Of a stretch of DNA of 39,813 nt, positions 20,768 through 31,403 are shown in pieces (the stretch's first letter is position 1; each line of letters starts with the position of its first letter). Location: assembly GCA_011109175.1 (NCBI GenBank), contig RDEW01000049.1, positions 23,480 to 63,292 of the forward strand, in the 5' to 3' direction. Position numbers and translations under genes: made by a program. A model generated the notes under the pieces. It was not told the DNA's origin and searched no databases. It saw only the letters and a list, made by a program, of their open reading frames with translations. This DNA comes from Dicyema japonicum (Eukaryota; Dicyemida; Rhombozoa; Dicyemidae).

Positions 20768-21345
20768 GAGACAACATACGCCTCATCCTATACGAGATTT
20801 TTTGGCAAAAGTGAAAAACTCTGATTATTTGCGAGGCACTACGCTTCCTGTCGATGATGCTCCAGGATACCAAACAGATCCTTGTTTGGGGTGGTCGCCA
20901 ATCTCGATTGAAATCATGGAAGCTCGGTGGAAGGTCTTCGAATATGCATTGAAANTTATCCTATACGAGATTTTTTGGCAAAAGTGAAAAACTCTGATTA
21001 TTTGCGAGGCACTACGCTTCCTGTCGATGATGCTCCAGGATACCAAACAGATCCTTGTTTGGGGTGGTCGCCTATCTCGATTGAAATCATGAAAGCTCGG
21101 TGGAAGGTCTTCGAATATGCATTGAAAATGGACCTGAAAAAACCAACTAACGTGTCAATGGAGGACTTCTGACGGATCCCGTTGACGACCAAGGAGTACC
21201 GATGGTCCGATTCAGTGACCTCCAAAAGATCGAGAATTTCGTCAATGTGGAAGAAGACCTCGATGGACTACGGGTGCTTGCTTGTGAGAGAAACTTAGAG
21301 GAGTATAACGTTGTTGTTATCTTCCCAACTACTCTTTGTCACGAG
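20768..21345 (+). pseudogene. LINE ORF2 C-terminal remnant, with a duplication around N 20955
   Basis: The frame contains SIEIMEARWKVFEYALKMDL and TNVSMEDF, then after a frame change DPVDDQGVPMVRFSDLQKIE and EEDLDGLRVLACERNLEEYN. The RWxxFxxxL and DLxxLRxLAxxR pattern matches the C-terminal end of RTE/CR1-like ORF2 proteins, also seen at 6822 and 24897. About 160 bases (from tatcctatacgagat) are repeated on both sides of a single N, with two differences. Confidence 0.6.
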
Positions 21346-21489
21346 TAAGATCTCTGCCATAGATGAAATGACTCTATATCAGATCCATGCTATTCTCTAA
21401 TAGTGCACCTCCAGTATTCTCCATAACTGTTGTCTAAGGTTATTGTGGGATCATTCTCTAAGATCTGTCGATCTTTCCCAAGACGACAG

Positions 21490-21910
21490 AGTTGACACGT
21501 GTATCTCTTAACAACTGTCGATCATTCCCAAGTCGGAAAAGTTGGACACGTGTACCTCTTAGAAACTGTCAATTTTTCCCAAGACGACAGAGTTGCCCAC
21601 GTGATTCACGTAGAAATTGTGAATCTGTCCCAAAACGACAGAGTTGCCCACGTGATTCTCCCAAAAACTGTCTATCTTTCCCAATCGGCAGAGTTACCCA
21701 CGTGTATGTCTTAGAGACTGTCAATCCTCCACAAGTCGGCAGAGTTGCCCACGTGATTCTCTCAGAAACTGTCTATCTTTTTCAAAACGACAGAGTTGAT
21801 ACGTGTATCTCTTAAAAACTGTCGATCATTCCCAAGCCGGAAGAGTTGCCCACGTGATTCTCACAAAAATTATGGACCTATCCAAACATGTCAAAGTTGC
21901 CCACGCGGCT
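21490..21910. repeat. 51-base minisatellite with one CACGTG per unit
   Basis: CACGTG or a one-base variant recurs at 21496, 21547, 21598, 21649, 21699, 21750, 21800, 21851 and 21902, spacing 50 or 51 bases. Units share gttgcccacgtgattctc, aaactgtcnatc and ttcccaa..cgacaga with 10-25% divergence. As 51 is divisible by three, the plus strand stays open for more than 100 codons, but the peptide is just the repeat. Confidence 0.85.
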
Positions 21911-22079
21911 CTCTTAGAAGCTGTGTATCTTTTCTAAGATAGAAGCTTCCACTAGAACTACTTCGTGTTCGGTCTCATATTTGAGGCGCCACGTGACTTA
22001 ACTTTTGAATTCGTCCAGTTACCCTACATTTACTTTTTTATTTAGGACTTATTTTTTTTATTTTAAAACCCCAAGACCA

Positions 22080-24050
22080 CCAAGAAAGAAAACCAGCCTC
22101 CAACATCTCTCGAATTCTCTTCGAATGCTACGACATTGAACAAACAGTGTTCCTGAAGTGTCTTCTTTTTCTGCAGAGGAATTCTATCGTAGTGCACTTT
22201 TTTTAATGCCGATCTGAATTCCTTCGCATGAACCACCCTCTCTGAATGGGTTTCCTAGCGCCTTGCACATACGTAGGAAGCCCTGGCCATTTCTCACCGT
22301 CGCCTCCTCTGAAAGGAGACTGGGGATGGATGTGGAGTCTGAATGCACATGCCTCATGATCTTCCGTCTGAGAGTGTTCATACGTAGAAAGAATAGCTAA
22401 TCTCCAGGCAGAACAGGCATATTCAACCGTCGGTACAATGACTTGCAGATATAATTTGCTGATAAGCAGTAGGAGGGAAGGGGCTCTTCTTTATGATGGC
22501 TTTTAAGACTTCAATTTTCAAAGACCCTTGGTTAACACTTCTTCCGTGTGACTGGAGAACGTCATAAGAGAGTCGAATGTATCTCCAAAGATCTTCTGGA
22601 TTCGCGTATAAGGGATGGGAATGTTTCCGAGGAATATTTCAAGTCCACCATTGAATTTACTGTCCGTAGTAAATAGGGTGAACTAAGACTCGGATGCAGA
22701 CACAGACAGCAAATTAATAGATAGCCAGTCACACACCTGGTTGAGGTATGACTGACCACCGCCACAGCCCTGGAGAGAGATTTGTCCCTTGCAGCGACAA
22801 TCAGGTCATCCGGAAGCCTTGTGAGAACCCATTAGGGAGTAGTCTTGATTTTGAATTTTCCGTGCGGTTACGGAGCAAGGGTAACGGTTACACTCCACCG
22901 CCATTTTCCTTTGTGATGCTGTTGATACTTTTTAGTGTCTTCCAGAAAATTCCACACGAGTTCTTGTGGAATAGTCGACCAACAAGCCGACTCCACTTGT
23001 GTCTCTGGTTATCACGGATTTGTTGGGAAGACATTTAGAGAGTGTATGTACGATATAGAGCCATCTGATTGCATTCCGGTTTTCTTCAAGGCATCCCGTT
23101 TCTTGATAAGTGCCAGGATGCCCGAAGATAGTTTCGGATTGAATGTTCTGTAGAGGATAATGGGATGAACATTCTATCCGCTTTTCGAATAACTGAAGTT
23201 AACAGCATGGCAGCCTTGTCAACACGAACATCCCATGAAAGATATCCAGCAAGGGAGGGAGTGTATAGTGACAAGTCCTGAGAAGTTGGGCTGTCCCCTT
23301 GGGGTCCTCGTATGGGAATCCGGATTTTTAAGAATAGTTAGTTCGTCGAGTATAGATAGGATGTACTCTCCGCGATTGTCGGCTGGTTGTGTCCGGAGCC
23401 AGAGCGGATGTTTGCCATTTAAGTCTCCGCATAGTAGCAGATCCTTAGTCCACACAGTCTCAATAGGTTGGGGACATAGGAAGTAGAGCATGACCCCTGA
23501 GGCGTATATAGACATTGCACAGTGTAAAACATCTCGTCGAAGAAAAGGAAACTTCAATAGAAATCTGTTTCAGAATAAAATCTCCTTCGCAGAGTAAAGA
23601 TACAAAAGGGATGAGATTCGTTTTTTTAAGTCCATCCTTAACGATAGTCAATAATCCTCCTCCGAGACTTTTTGATCGGTCCTTGCGAAGTAAACAACAT
23701 CCAGGAAAACAAGGGGTTGGGAATTTTCTAGAGAGCTTCAATTCTTGAATGATGCCAATGTCCACTCTCAAATGGGATAAAAGGGATCGTAGTTCCAACA
23801 CTTTATTGCGAATTCCGTTTACATTTAATTGTATATAATCAGTGTACCATTGGGTCCGGGATTAGGTTCTACATCACCAGACAGAAGTAGTAAAGAGAAA
23901 ACGGGGGAATTGGTAGACCACCCTTCTGAAAATCGTAAAAGGGTAGGGAAAGTCGAACGGTTCTCTTCCATGCATAACTTGCACTGAGCGCCACCACAAC
24001 AAGTAAACAACATGACGACACGCTAAATTTCTGATATTCGCGGTTTTTAT
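22080..24050 (-). mobile_element. LINE retrotransposon with N-terminal 2A motif, endonuclease and truncated RT
   Basis: Read on the minus strand. The N-terminal peptide (CCGGAQCKLCMEENRST, about 23990-23940) is followed by LLLLSGDVEPNPGP (23893-23852), an exact 2A DxExNPGP motif. A frame change follows, then IQLNVNGIRNKVLELRSLLS starts an EEP endonuclease: IGIIQELKL (catalytic Glu), GGGLLTIVKDG, then LCGDLNGKHPLWLRTQPADN (the GDxN motif). KNSCGIFWKTLKSIN is the linker to the RT. Most of the RT fingers and palm are missing around 22870-22810; LPNGFSQG and the thumb-like CDWLSINLLSVSASES...TFDSLMTFSSH remain. At least three frame breaks and the deletion make it inactive. 2A sequences occur in some CR1/L1-like elements of invertebrates, where they cause ribosome skipping. 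Confidence 0.85.
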
Positions 24051-24451
24051 ACTAGGTGTAGCCAACTTTTTTCGTTCGCGAGCTAATGTTTATATAGCTA
24101 TTTGTCTGGCGATCAACAGTTAAACGAGGGAATTAAATCATTTTAATGCTTGAAAACGATGTTTCAGATAAATACGTGCTTCTGAAGCACGAAAGAATTC
24201 GTTGATACGCATCAATCAAAATGGGATATTTTCTGGAGGCATAAATTTCCACATGTTGACATTTGATGTACTTTGAAAATGATGTAATTTTTAGATTGAT
24301 GATTTCTATTGAATCTTTCATGGATCAACGTCAAAAATCATTCTAAATTCCTCAGACTTTTTTCTATGTCACTCTCGATGAACGGAGAAGCTAAGAAAGT
24401 GCATAAATGAGTATTTTTTTGAAATCGCCAAATCTGTGATTAAACTTGTTA

Positions 24452-24760
24452 TTATATTTGGGACGTTACCTGCACCGACACATTTGCCTCTTGCAATTTA
24501 CTCCAGAGTGTCTCTGGAGCCTGCTCTGCCGCTGAGAAAACCGAGAACATGAAACGGGAAAAGTACGCGGTCCTACCCAAGAGTTTTTTGTTTGTTCCAC
24601 TCGCCGTTGAGACGTCTGGTTCCTTTGCGCCTGCGACGCTGGATTTCTTGAGTCGTTTAGGGAATAGGATCGCCACACGAAAATGAGACCCTCGTGAGCG
24701 CTGCTGGCTATTTGAGCGAATCTCGCTCGCTATCTTGAGAGGGAATAGCAACGCAGTCAT
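24452..24760 (-). CDS. Unidentified 102-codon ORF
   Basis: The frame starts at ATG 24760 and stays open for 102 codons; the sequence is Ser/Arg-rich and includes FRVAILFPKRLKKSS and EQAPETLWSKLQEANVSVQV. A GTAACGTCCC after VQV could be a splice donor. Local GC content is higher than around it. A TATATAA box-like word lies about 10 bases upstream of the start. It may be a small gene's first exon or a retroelement 5' end. I do not recognise it. Confidence 0.3.
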   Translation of the reverse strand: MTALLFPLKIASEIRSNSQQRSRGSHFRVAILFPKRLKKSSVAGAKEPDVSTASGTNKKLLGRTAYFSRFMFSVFSAAEQAPETLWSKLQEANVSVQVTSQI

Positions 24761-24896
24761 GACAGCCTCTATATAACCGTTACTCTACTTTCTTTCTTCA
24801 ATAAAATTTTTTGTAGTACCACAGCAAATTCTTTGACGATTAATGTTAACAAGTTGATTTACAAAAAGACCTGGTCAGGATCAAAAAAAATCTAAT

Positions 24897-25045
24897 AAAT
24901 GGCAACGACCTGGACAGCATGAGAGCCTTGGCTAGGAACAGGGGAGCATGGAAAAGGATGACATCTAACCTTGTTTCTTTTGCTGCACATGCGGGGCTAT
25001 AATTAGTATGGCTCTCGTGAAGTGCTTAAATAATAAATAATAAGT
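24897..25045 (+). pseudogene. LINE 3' end: ORF2 C-terminus and (AAT)n-like tail
   Basis: The plus strand reads NGNDLDSMRALARNRGAWKR and MTSNLVSFAAHAGL, then a stop, short 3' UTR and the tail ttaaataataaataataag. This is the same ORF2 ending as at 6822 and 20768 (DLxxLRxLAxxRxxW). It is a typical 5'-truncated LINE insertion. Confidence 0.65.
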
Positions 25046-25395
25046 TGATTTGTGAATTCATCTTCAATATTAGAAAAATGGGTAAAATTTTCTTTTTGGA
25101 TTTGAGATATCCACAATTCTAACTTCATTTTGAAAGAATTTATTGAGCTGATCATATTTTTTTATTGAGCTGATCATATCGAGAGAATATTTATTGTGAT
25201 CGACCAAAAGACCCGCCGCGATCGACTGGTTGGACACCTCTGCTCTATGAGATCTAGTTAACAATCAAGGAGTGTGGGAGACACCGGTACTTGTTAGCAG
25301 CACATGGGAGTCATAAGCATCACAGTCCACATGTAACTACTCATAAAGTAAAATATCAGACAAAATGTCATTTAAGTAAAAACCGTCCTAACAAA
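25046..25395. other. Intergenic DNA downstream of RFC4
   Basis: A short direct repeat (ttattgagctgatcatat twice, 25139-25178) is the only structure seen. The plus-strand ORF 25291-25515 is a shadow of the RFC4 3' end. Confidence 0.45.
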
Positions 25396-26626
25396 TTATA
25401 CAAGAGCGACAGTCCCGATGGAAGAAGCTCCAAAACTGACCAACTAGACATGAAGAAAGTAATAACCTGTAAATGCTCATCAGCACCCTCCACCAACGCA
25501 CAATTTACAGCCTAACGTGATCATAACAAAATACTGCTAATTTTTCCAACAAAAAAGCCCGCTTTTTATCAACAATCTCCCATTCCTCACTCATTAGTAA
25601 CTCGTACACTTGAATCAGCACCTGACTGGCAGAGTACCCACTTCGAATGAGGTCCTAAACTAAACCAATGAAGACACCGACACCACAGAGTAGAGATCCC
25701 CATATGATGTCCCCAATACAGCCCTCATATACCCTTCTATCACATCCCCCGGAATCCACTAAAATAACAGAGATAACAACAGAACAAATATCAAGAACAG
25801 TGTTGTAGTCCAAAATTGTGGAGAAGTGGCGTCCCGTCTGCAAGTAGTTGATGGCCTTTCGGAGATCCCCCGATGATATGTCGACCAGTTTGTCCAACGC
25901 CTAATAAACATTATTGGTCATTACATCATCGTTTATAATTATTCCTTCGTTTTCTGCAATATCCGAGAGTTTGGCCGCCATTAACATCTTTGGGAGTGGT
26001 TTAAACCGAAACTTGGCACACCTCGACTTTATGGGTTCGATTATTCGGCTGATGTAGTTACATATAATGCAGAATTTGGTTGTCTTGAAGTTCATCTCCA
26101 TGATTCTTCGCAGGGCTGCCTGGGCTGAGTATATCATGGCGTCTGCCTCGTCGAGTACTATGAGTTTAAAATTTGGCACACTAGACACCAAAAATCAACA
26201 ATTTTACCCGCCAATGGTTTGATTTATTGATAAAGAAGCAAATTTTTTGATTTTATTACGAACGACGGCTATTCCACGTTCATCGGATGCGTTCAAGTCG
26301 AGGATTCGATCCTTGTAAGGACACCCCAGCCCTGTATTAGGTCTGTACACATTACGAGTGGACAAAACCCAAATAACTCAGAGGCAGCGGCCAAAATTGT
26401 CGATGTCTTCCCAGTTCCAGGTGGTCCATAAAGAAGCAGATTAGGTAACTAGGGATCAGTGAATGTAATACGTTATTGTTAGTTAGAGACTTTTTCAAGA
26501 CGGTCTTGACTTCCATTTGGAATACAACATCATCAATTTTGCGGGGTCGACTTAATTATATGTAGTCACATACTATTTCTCCACCCACGGAAGATTTGAC
26601 TTTTTAGTCTCACCCAACATTGACAT
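25396..26626 (-). CDS. rfc4: Replication factor C subunit 4
   Basis: Ten exons (26626-26574, 26550-26472, 26448-26369, 26342-26208, 26180-25925, 25900-25781, 25758-25678, 25654-25535, 25511-25467, 25443-25396) with introns of 22-27 bases encode 338 residues. Motifs in order: [17 protein letters not shown], Walker [31 protein letters not shown], Walker B LIVLDEAD, sensor 1 [11 protein letters not shown], the SRC arginine finger [11 protein letters not shown], and [14 protein letters not shown]. The C-terminal collar includes [16 protein letters not shown] rather than NASNDRG favours RFC4 over RFC2. RFC loads the PCNA clamp at replication forks. All exon joints keep frame and family order. Confidence 0.95.
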
Positions 26627-26729
26627 TAATTTTATATTATTATTTATTTGTAACATTTAATTAATTTTATTAAATATTATTACTAACCATTTCAGAAAAC
26701 GTCTTGTTGATCTTTTAAGTAAGATATTC

Positions 26730-27450
26730 AGTCCTGAGGGTGACGTTTGATGAAGGACTTACATTCGCAAAACAATGTGAGATTCAAGTGAATAAGGTTC
26801 GTAAAAACCCCTCGGAGAAAACGCTGGGTCCCTTTCCACTGCCTACCGGCAATTTGTACAACAGGCATTGGCATACGAAAGTGAGTCGTCTTCAATGGCC
26901 ATCTCCCGCTCCTCTCTCCTGAAGCCGTCCGCAATCTTGGAAGCTTCCAAAATAGTCATCGTCCGCAACTTTGTGTCTCTTCTTGTGGAAACAATTTTTA
27001 TTAGACAACAACCGACGTTGGTAAGGCAGCTATCTGTCTGGCAGCCCCTCCATAGCTACATGTCTTGTCTAGAGAGCCATTTAGGATTTTCGTACACGTC
27101 GGATAAGATTTCCTTCATGTCGGTCTGGGGTCACTTAGTTGGGAACTTTATTTAACCAGGTGATCCTGGGGTAATAATTTCCAAGGTGATCATCCGTCAC
27201 AACCATAGATACCCCTCATGTTTGGCCTACAACTAGTGTAATTTGCTAGACGATTCAGTCCACAGTCTGTGGTACCCCACAAATATTTTCCGTCGAGTCG
27301 ATATTTAGGTTAAACGACACCACCCATGTCTCCACCGCTACAGTATAGGGAGATTGCGACTCTTCACCCAGTGAGACACCACCAAATAGGATCCCTTAAT
27401 CGTCTGATTTAACAGCTTCTTCGTGATCTCTGAGTTTAAGTTAAAGCAAA
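26730..27450 (-). CDS. Unidentified multi-exon gene (model incomplete)
   Basis: Several protein-like pieces lie in order on the minus strand. One is GKYLWGTTDCGLNRLANYTS plus CRPNMRGIYGCDG (about 27300-27190). The next is TDDHLGNYYPRITWLNK, joined across a clean 22-base GT..AG intron (about 27154-27133) to TDMKEILSDVYENPKWLSRQ. Then come QIAALPTS and TILEASKIADGFRREEREMA plus IEDDSLSYANA. Other short introns are needed but I could not fix all of them in frame, and one stop near 27310 is unexplained. It lies between RFC4 and centrin on the same strand. No family was recognised. Confidence 0.5.
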
Positions 27451-27472
27451 ATTAAACAGACATTAAGGGGGA

Positions 27473-28037
27473 CTAAACATCACCAGTCATGAGGGCCACA
27501 AACTCATCAAAATTAACTAATAATAACATAACAACAACTTTCTCCATCTCCGTCCATGTCGAACTCACTTATCATTGCCCTCAGGACATCATCCTCCACA
27601 TTCTCTCCAATTTCTCTAAACATAAACCAATTTGAGTTGCCTTGTGATCCTCCTTAGTTTGCCCACCGATATTTTACCCGAACCATCATCGTCAAAGAGG
27701 TCAAATGATCTCTTCAAGTCTTCCATTGGGTCTCTCTTCAGAATTAATTCTCCAGCTATAAATGAGCTAACAATTCACCAATTCGTTGAAACTCGTTAAA
27801 GTTAATGCCCTCTTCCGGTTCCTTAGCACAATCCCTCATCATTTTAACTGTCGATTCCTTGTTGACTTGAAAACCGAGAGACCGTAGTGCCGACTATAAT
27901 CTTCACAAACACATTACCTTGAATTCGTAATAATCTAATTCCCCGTCTTTATCAGAATCAAAAATGGTAAAGACTTGTTCAATCTCATCTTTCTGATCCT
28001 GCTTTAATGATCTGACTGTCTTTTTAAACTTTATCAT
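27473..28037 (-). CDS. Centrin-like EF-hand protein
   Basis: Five exons (28037-27918, 27893-27779, 27755-27641, 27615-27539, 27516-27473) with introns of 24, 23, 25 and 22 bases encode 156 residues. Pattern: QKDEIEQVFTIFDSDKDGEL (EF-hand 1, complete), LRSLGFQVNKEST, a degenerate EF-hand 2 (EPEEGINFNEF), FDLFDDDGSGKISVGK (EF-hand 3, Lys instead of the last Glu), LRRITREIGENVEDDVLRAM, EF-hand 4 DMDGDGEINFDEF, complete. The FxLFDxDxSGKIS...L.RI..E.GENV.DD.L.AMI layout is that of centrins, calcium sensors of centrioles and basal bodies. The third intron begins with GC instead of GT; the nearest GT would leave a 12-base intron and break the frame. Confidence 0.9.
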
Positions 28038-28149
28038 CACAATTTTACTAAGCAACAATAATAATATATTATAATTTATATAATTTTAAAAAATAATTAT
28101 TATTTATCTTGATTAACTAAGTTATACTTTTTATATTTTGTCGATTTCG

Positions 28150-28430
28150 TTTTTATTGGACGCGTGGCGCCATGTGGTGCTATATAGCTATTTGGTCTAA
28201 AATTATTTTCTTTCCCTCCGATGACGTCATTGTATCGACCTCACTGAGGAGACGCCCAATGCCTGGCCGTCATCAAGAGGATCCAACTATTCTCTCCCCG
28301 GAGATAATGTCGCTACCTGGAGACAAGTTCTGAAACGAGTCAGGATCAAAGGGCTAGTTAGTTTAGTTACCCTTGGTCTTTGGAATAATCTAATTTTTTA
28401 ATATTGACCTCGGTCCTAATTCCGAGTCTA
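28150..28430 (+). mobile_element. Diverged short structured retroelement, copy E
   Basis: It begins gcgtggcgccatgtgg, like copies A and B. It has in the same order a small hairpin (cctc-act-gagg), gacgcccaatgcctggccgtc, an aggatcc...ctctcccc segment and a 3' portion. Primary sequence has diverged strongly while the order of elements is kept. Confidence 0.4.
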
Positions 28431-28454
28431 TGACTATTAAACCAGCTCGACTCT

Positions 28455-28650
28455 AACGACGACGTAAATTAGTGAGGGTGGCCAACCCACCAAGCAAACC
28501 CATATCAAATACAACAAAAACCACTCCGAGATACGAGAATATAGAGCAGTTCAACGACGACGTAAATTAGTGAGGGTGGCCAACCCACCAAGCAAACCCA
28601 TATCAAATACAACAAAAACCACTCCGAGATACGAGAATATAGAGCAGTTC
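28455..28650. repeat. Exact tandem duplication, 98 bases x 2
   Basis: The unit starting aacgacgacgtaaatta occurs at 28455-28552 and again at 28553-28650 with no difference seen. It is either a very recent duplication or an unmerged assembly overlap. The ~250 bases between it and AK3 show nothing else. Confidence 0.85.
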
Positions 28651-28907
28651 GAGATACCAATCACCGTCGTTTTCAATCTACCCATGTCAACTTGAGATCA
28701 CTTAGCTGAAGACGTTATTTTTTAACCAAGTGACCTTTGGGAATAAATAGATAAACTGGGGTACTATTATTAAACTTAGAATAAACTGGGAGTGCACAAA
28801 TTAATACTGAAGACAATTATATACAATAATGTTTATTTAATTATTTATTTGCATTTATGTAATAAACTTAAATAATTTACACCACATTTTTCAATATCAC
28901 TGATTAC

Positions 28908-29630
28908 ATGGTTGTGCCAAAGTTCACCCGAATGATAATAATGGGTCCACCAGGATCAGGAAAAGGCACAATATCTGAGAGAATTCTCAAAGACTTTAAT
29001 ATGAAATACTTGGCAACAGGCAATATGCTAAGACAGGAAATGTCCTTAAAAACAAAACTGGGACTTGAAGCCGGAAGATTCATTGATGCTGGCAAACTTG
29101 TGCCGGATGACGTCATCAGTGATGTTGTCTTAGGGAAATTGGCATCACTGAGAGGAAATAATTGGTTATTGGATGGTCTGTTTTGATTAATGACATGTAG
29201 GGTTCCCGCGGACCATCGCTCAGGCAGAGGCAGTATTGGCGAAGGAAGAAATCTCTTCCGTCCTTAATTTGAATATTCCATTCCAGATTATTATTGATCG
29301 CATAAAGGGAAGATGGACTCACGTGTCCAGTGGGAGAATCTATCACACTGAATTTAACCCCCCAAAAGTCGCAGGGAAGGACGACATAACGGGGGAAACT
29401 TTAATTCAAAGAGAAGACGACAAGGAAGAGACCGTAAGGGAAAGACTCGAGAACTACAGCAAATCGACTCAGCCTCTGCTAGAGTTCTTTAGGTCTTGCT
29501 GTTTCTGTATTCTAGAGAGAGGGATCTACTCTTTCAGTTTACAGGAAAGTATTCTAACGAGATTTGGCCGCACGTGCACACTTATATAGCCAAATACATG
29601 AATCCACATTCATTTACTAAATACAACTGA
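28908..29630 (+). CDS. ak3: Adenylate kinase, AK3 type (GTP:AMP phosphotransferase)
   Basis: Three exons (28908-29175, 29201-29492, 29516-29630) with introns of 25 and 23 bases encode 224 residues. P-loop IIMGPPGSGKGT near the N-terminus, then LATGNMLRQEM, NNWLLDGFPRT across the first splice, and a long lid with RWTHVSSGRIYH, EFNPPK and DDITGETLIQREDD. GKYSNEIWPHVHTYIAKY ends the domain. FNPPK and LIQREDD point to AK3/AK4 rather than AK2; these act in the mitochondrial matrix to recycle AMP with GTP. No clear mitochondrial presequence precedes the kinase core, as in other AK3 proteins. ATG is four codons before the conserved core. Confidence 0.93.
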
Positions 29631-29704
29631 TTTGGGGGACATTTGCTACTAATTGAGTTGTTAACTAATTTGTACTCTTAGAGGCATCATAATTACAAAA
29701 AAGG

Positions 29705-31403
29705 TCAAATCCTTTGTAGGTGTAAGTAGAATAGGGAGAGTGTCTCCAAACCGCAAATTTTGTATTCTTCCCCTTCCATAGTCCTACCTTTGATGAATGA
29801 CTCCCATCCACTAGTGAATCTCTTGGAGGGGAATCCCAAGACCAACACAATCTTGCCAATGTCGCTATCTGAGAATCCCCTCTTCAGCAGAAAGTCCCTG
29901 TTCTGGTAAATATCTAACTCCTTGGTCCTCGTCTCACTACACTGAGACTTGAACAGTTTAATCTCCAATAACCACACAAAGTACATTATCCTTCGTCAAA
30001 TTAAAGTTTTGAATGAAATATTTTAGTTTCCCATGCATAGATAAGTGATCCATGTTGGAATAAGTAATCCCACGTGATCTATAGTAGACCAGATGGCTCA
30101 GGAGGGGCTTCACGTATCCCTTCTCCTACAAATGAGCATCATAATTACCTGGATAATCTCCATGCACTCTTTTATAACAAAAGGACCGGTCCTCAACGAC
30201 TTTGAGGACTCAATAACCTCAGAGTATGAGTACCCCATATTCCTCAGAAGGGTAGCCGACATGAGACACTTCATTATGTTTGTGTTCATATTATGACGTT
30301 CCTTGTACTCATTAAACTAGCAATTTAAGCAAGCAAACACACGATTGAGGGGTCACAGTCGAATATCATCCCCAGGAGTTGTTCTATCGACAGATCCAAG
30401 TATTTTGTGATTCCCGTACGCGAATAATTAATGATGTCCTGGTAAAAATCATAAACGGAGAATCGACCCCCCGAATCCGCCTGATACCTCATAAGTTCAT
30501 TATGAATCATGGTCTTTGACCTTATTCCATCGAATATTAGCTACATTAGTGACAACCAGGCATACATCAATTGCTGTTACCAACAGTATGTGGAAGTTTC
30601 TGAGAAATTCAAAGTTGGGAGAGAATCCCTTGATGGTATTGGCCCTGGATTCTACCACACCACGGGTACTCTCACAGAACACATCACTACGGTAACAGAA
30701 CTCAAGGGCGGAGTAAAAGTCATCAAATTCGTAAATCTAGGGAATAAGAATGAGAGTACCCCCCTTATTGAGTCTGCAAGTCGAAATATAGTGTACAGTT
30801 TGGAGAGTTCCCTTCCTTGGAGGTCGAGGTTGTATATAGTATGAACATCCGGGTCGATGTTATAAAGAAGACTGGTTGTAATCTTAGGGATTCCCAATGC
30901 TTTGGCCATTTGTAGTCGTTTATCGAGTTCATGTAACTCCATGTTAAACAGAAGATGAGTGTAGTGAGAATGATGGATGGACTCATCTTGGAATGAGGGG
31001 ACATTCAACAATTCTATGTAGTTCCTCATTCTTGGGAGTTGGTAGCGAATGACTTTGAAGTTCTTTTTGTATTCCTTTATGGCCAAAGTGTCCCCAAATC
31101 GTTCATTAAGCTATAACATACATATGGAGAAGTACTTTGTCGTAGAGTGGGTTAATCCGATATGACATGAACGGTAAGATGTCCAATCGGGTTGTTATAG
31201 TCGATGACAACCTCGATCCGATCNAGTTCTTTTTGTATTCCTTTATGGCCAAAGTGTCCCCAAATCGTTCATTAAGCTATAACATACATATGGAGAAGTA
31301 CTTTGTCGTAGAGTGGGTTAATCCGATATGACATGAACGGTAAGATGTCCAATCGGGTTGTTATAGTCGATGAAAACCTCGATCCGATCATATTTATTGC
31401 CAT
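29705..31403 (-). CDS. Helical-repeat protein, possibly mTERF-like
   Basis: Seven exons encode about 462 residues once one copy of a duplicated 165-base segment is ignored (31403-31302, 31110-30760, 30736-30566, 30540-30343, 30316-30149, 30125-29985, 29962-29705). Introns are 25, 23, 25, 26, 23 and 22 bases, and all exons are whole multiples of three. The protein is almost all predicted helix: KALGIPKITTSLL, LSKLYTIFRLADSIRG, SATLLRNMGYSYSEVIESSK and FLLKRGFSDSDIGKIVLVLG. The LL...GYS..EV and LL..GFS..DI segments recall mTERF repeats (mitochondrial transcription termination factors), but that is tentative. The coding call is firm because seven exons join without a stop. Confidence 0.7.
31059..31389. 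repeat. 165-base duplication around a single N (31224)
   Basis: 31059-31223 and 31225-31389 are identical except for one base (gatgacaacc versus gatgaaaacc). It covers the first intron and parts of exons 1 and 2 of the minus-strand gene, so the real gene should contain it once. Confidence 0.9.

Noticed and set aside
21492-21815. A 107-codon plus-strand ORF
   Set aside because: It is the translation of the 51-base minisatellite, open only because 51 is a multiple of three.
21490-21910. Regularly spaced repeats suggesting a CRISPR array
   Set aside because: The units are diverged throughout, there are no unique spacers, and the DNA is eukaryotic.
30509-30844. Plus-strand ORF of 111 codons
   Set aside because: It lies opposite the well-spliced minus-strand exons and has no family features.
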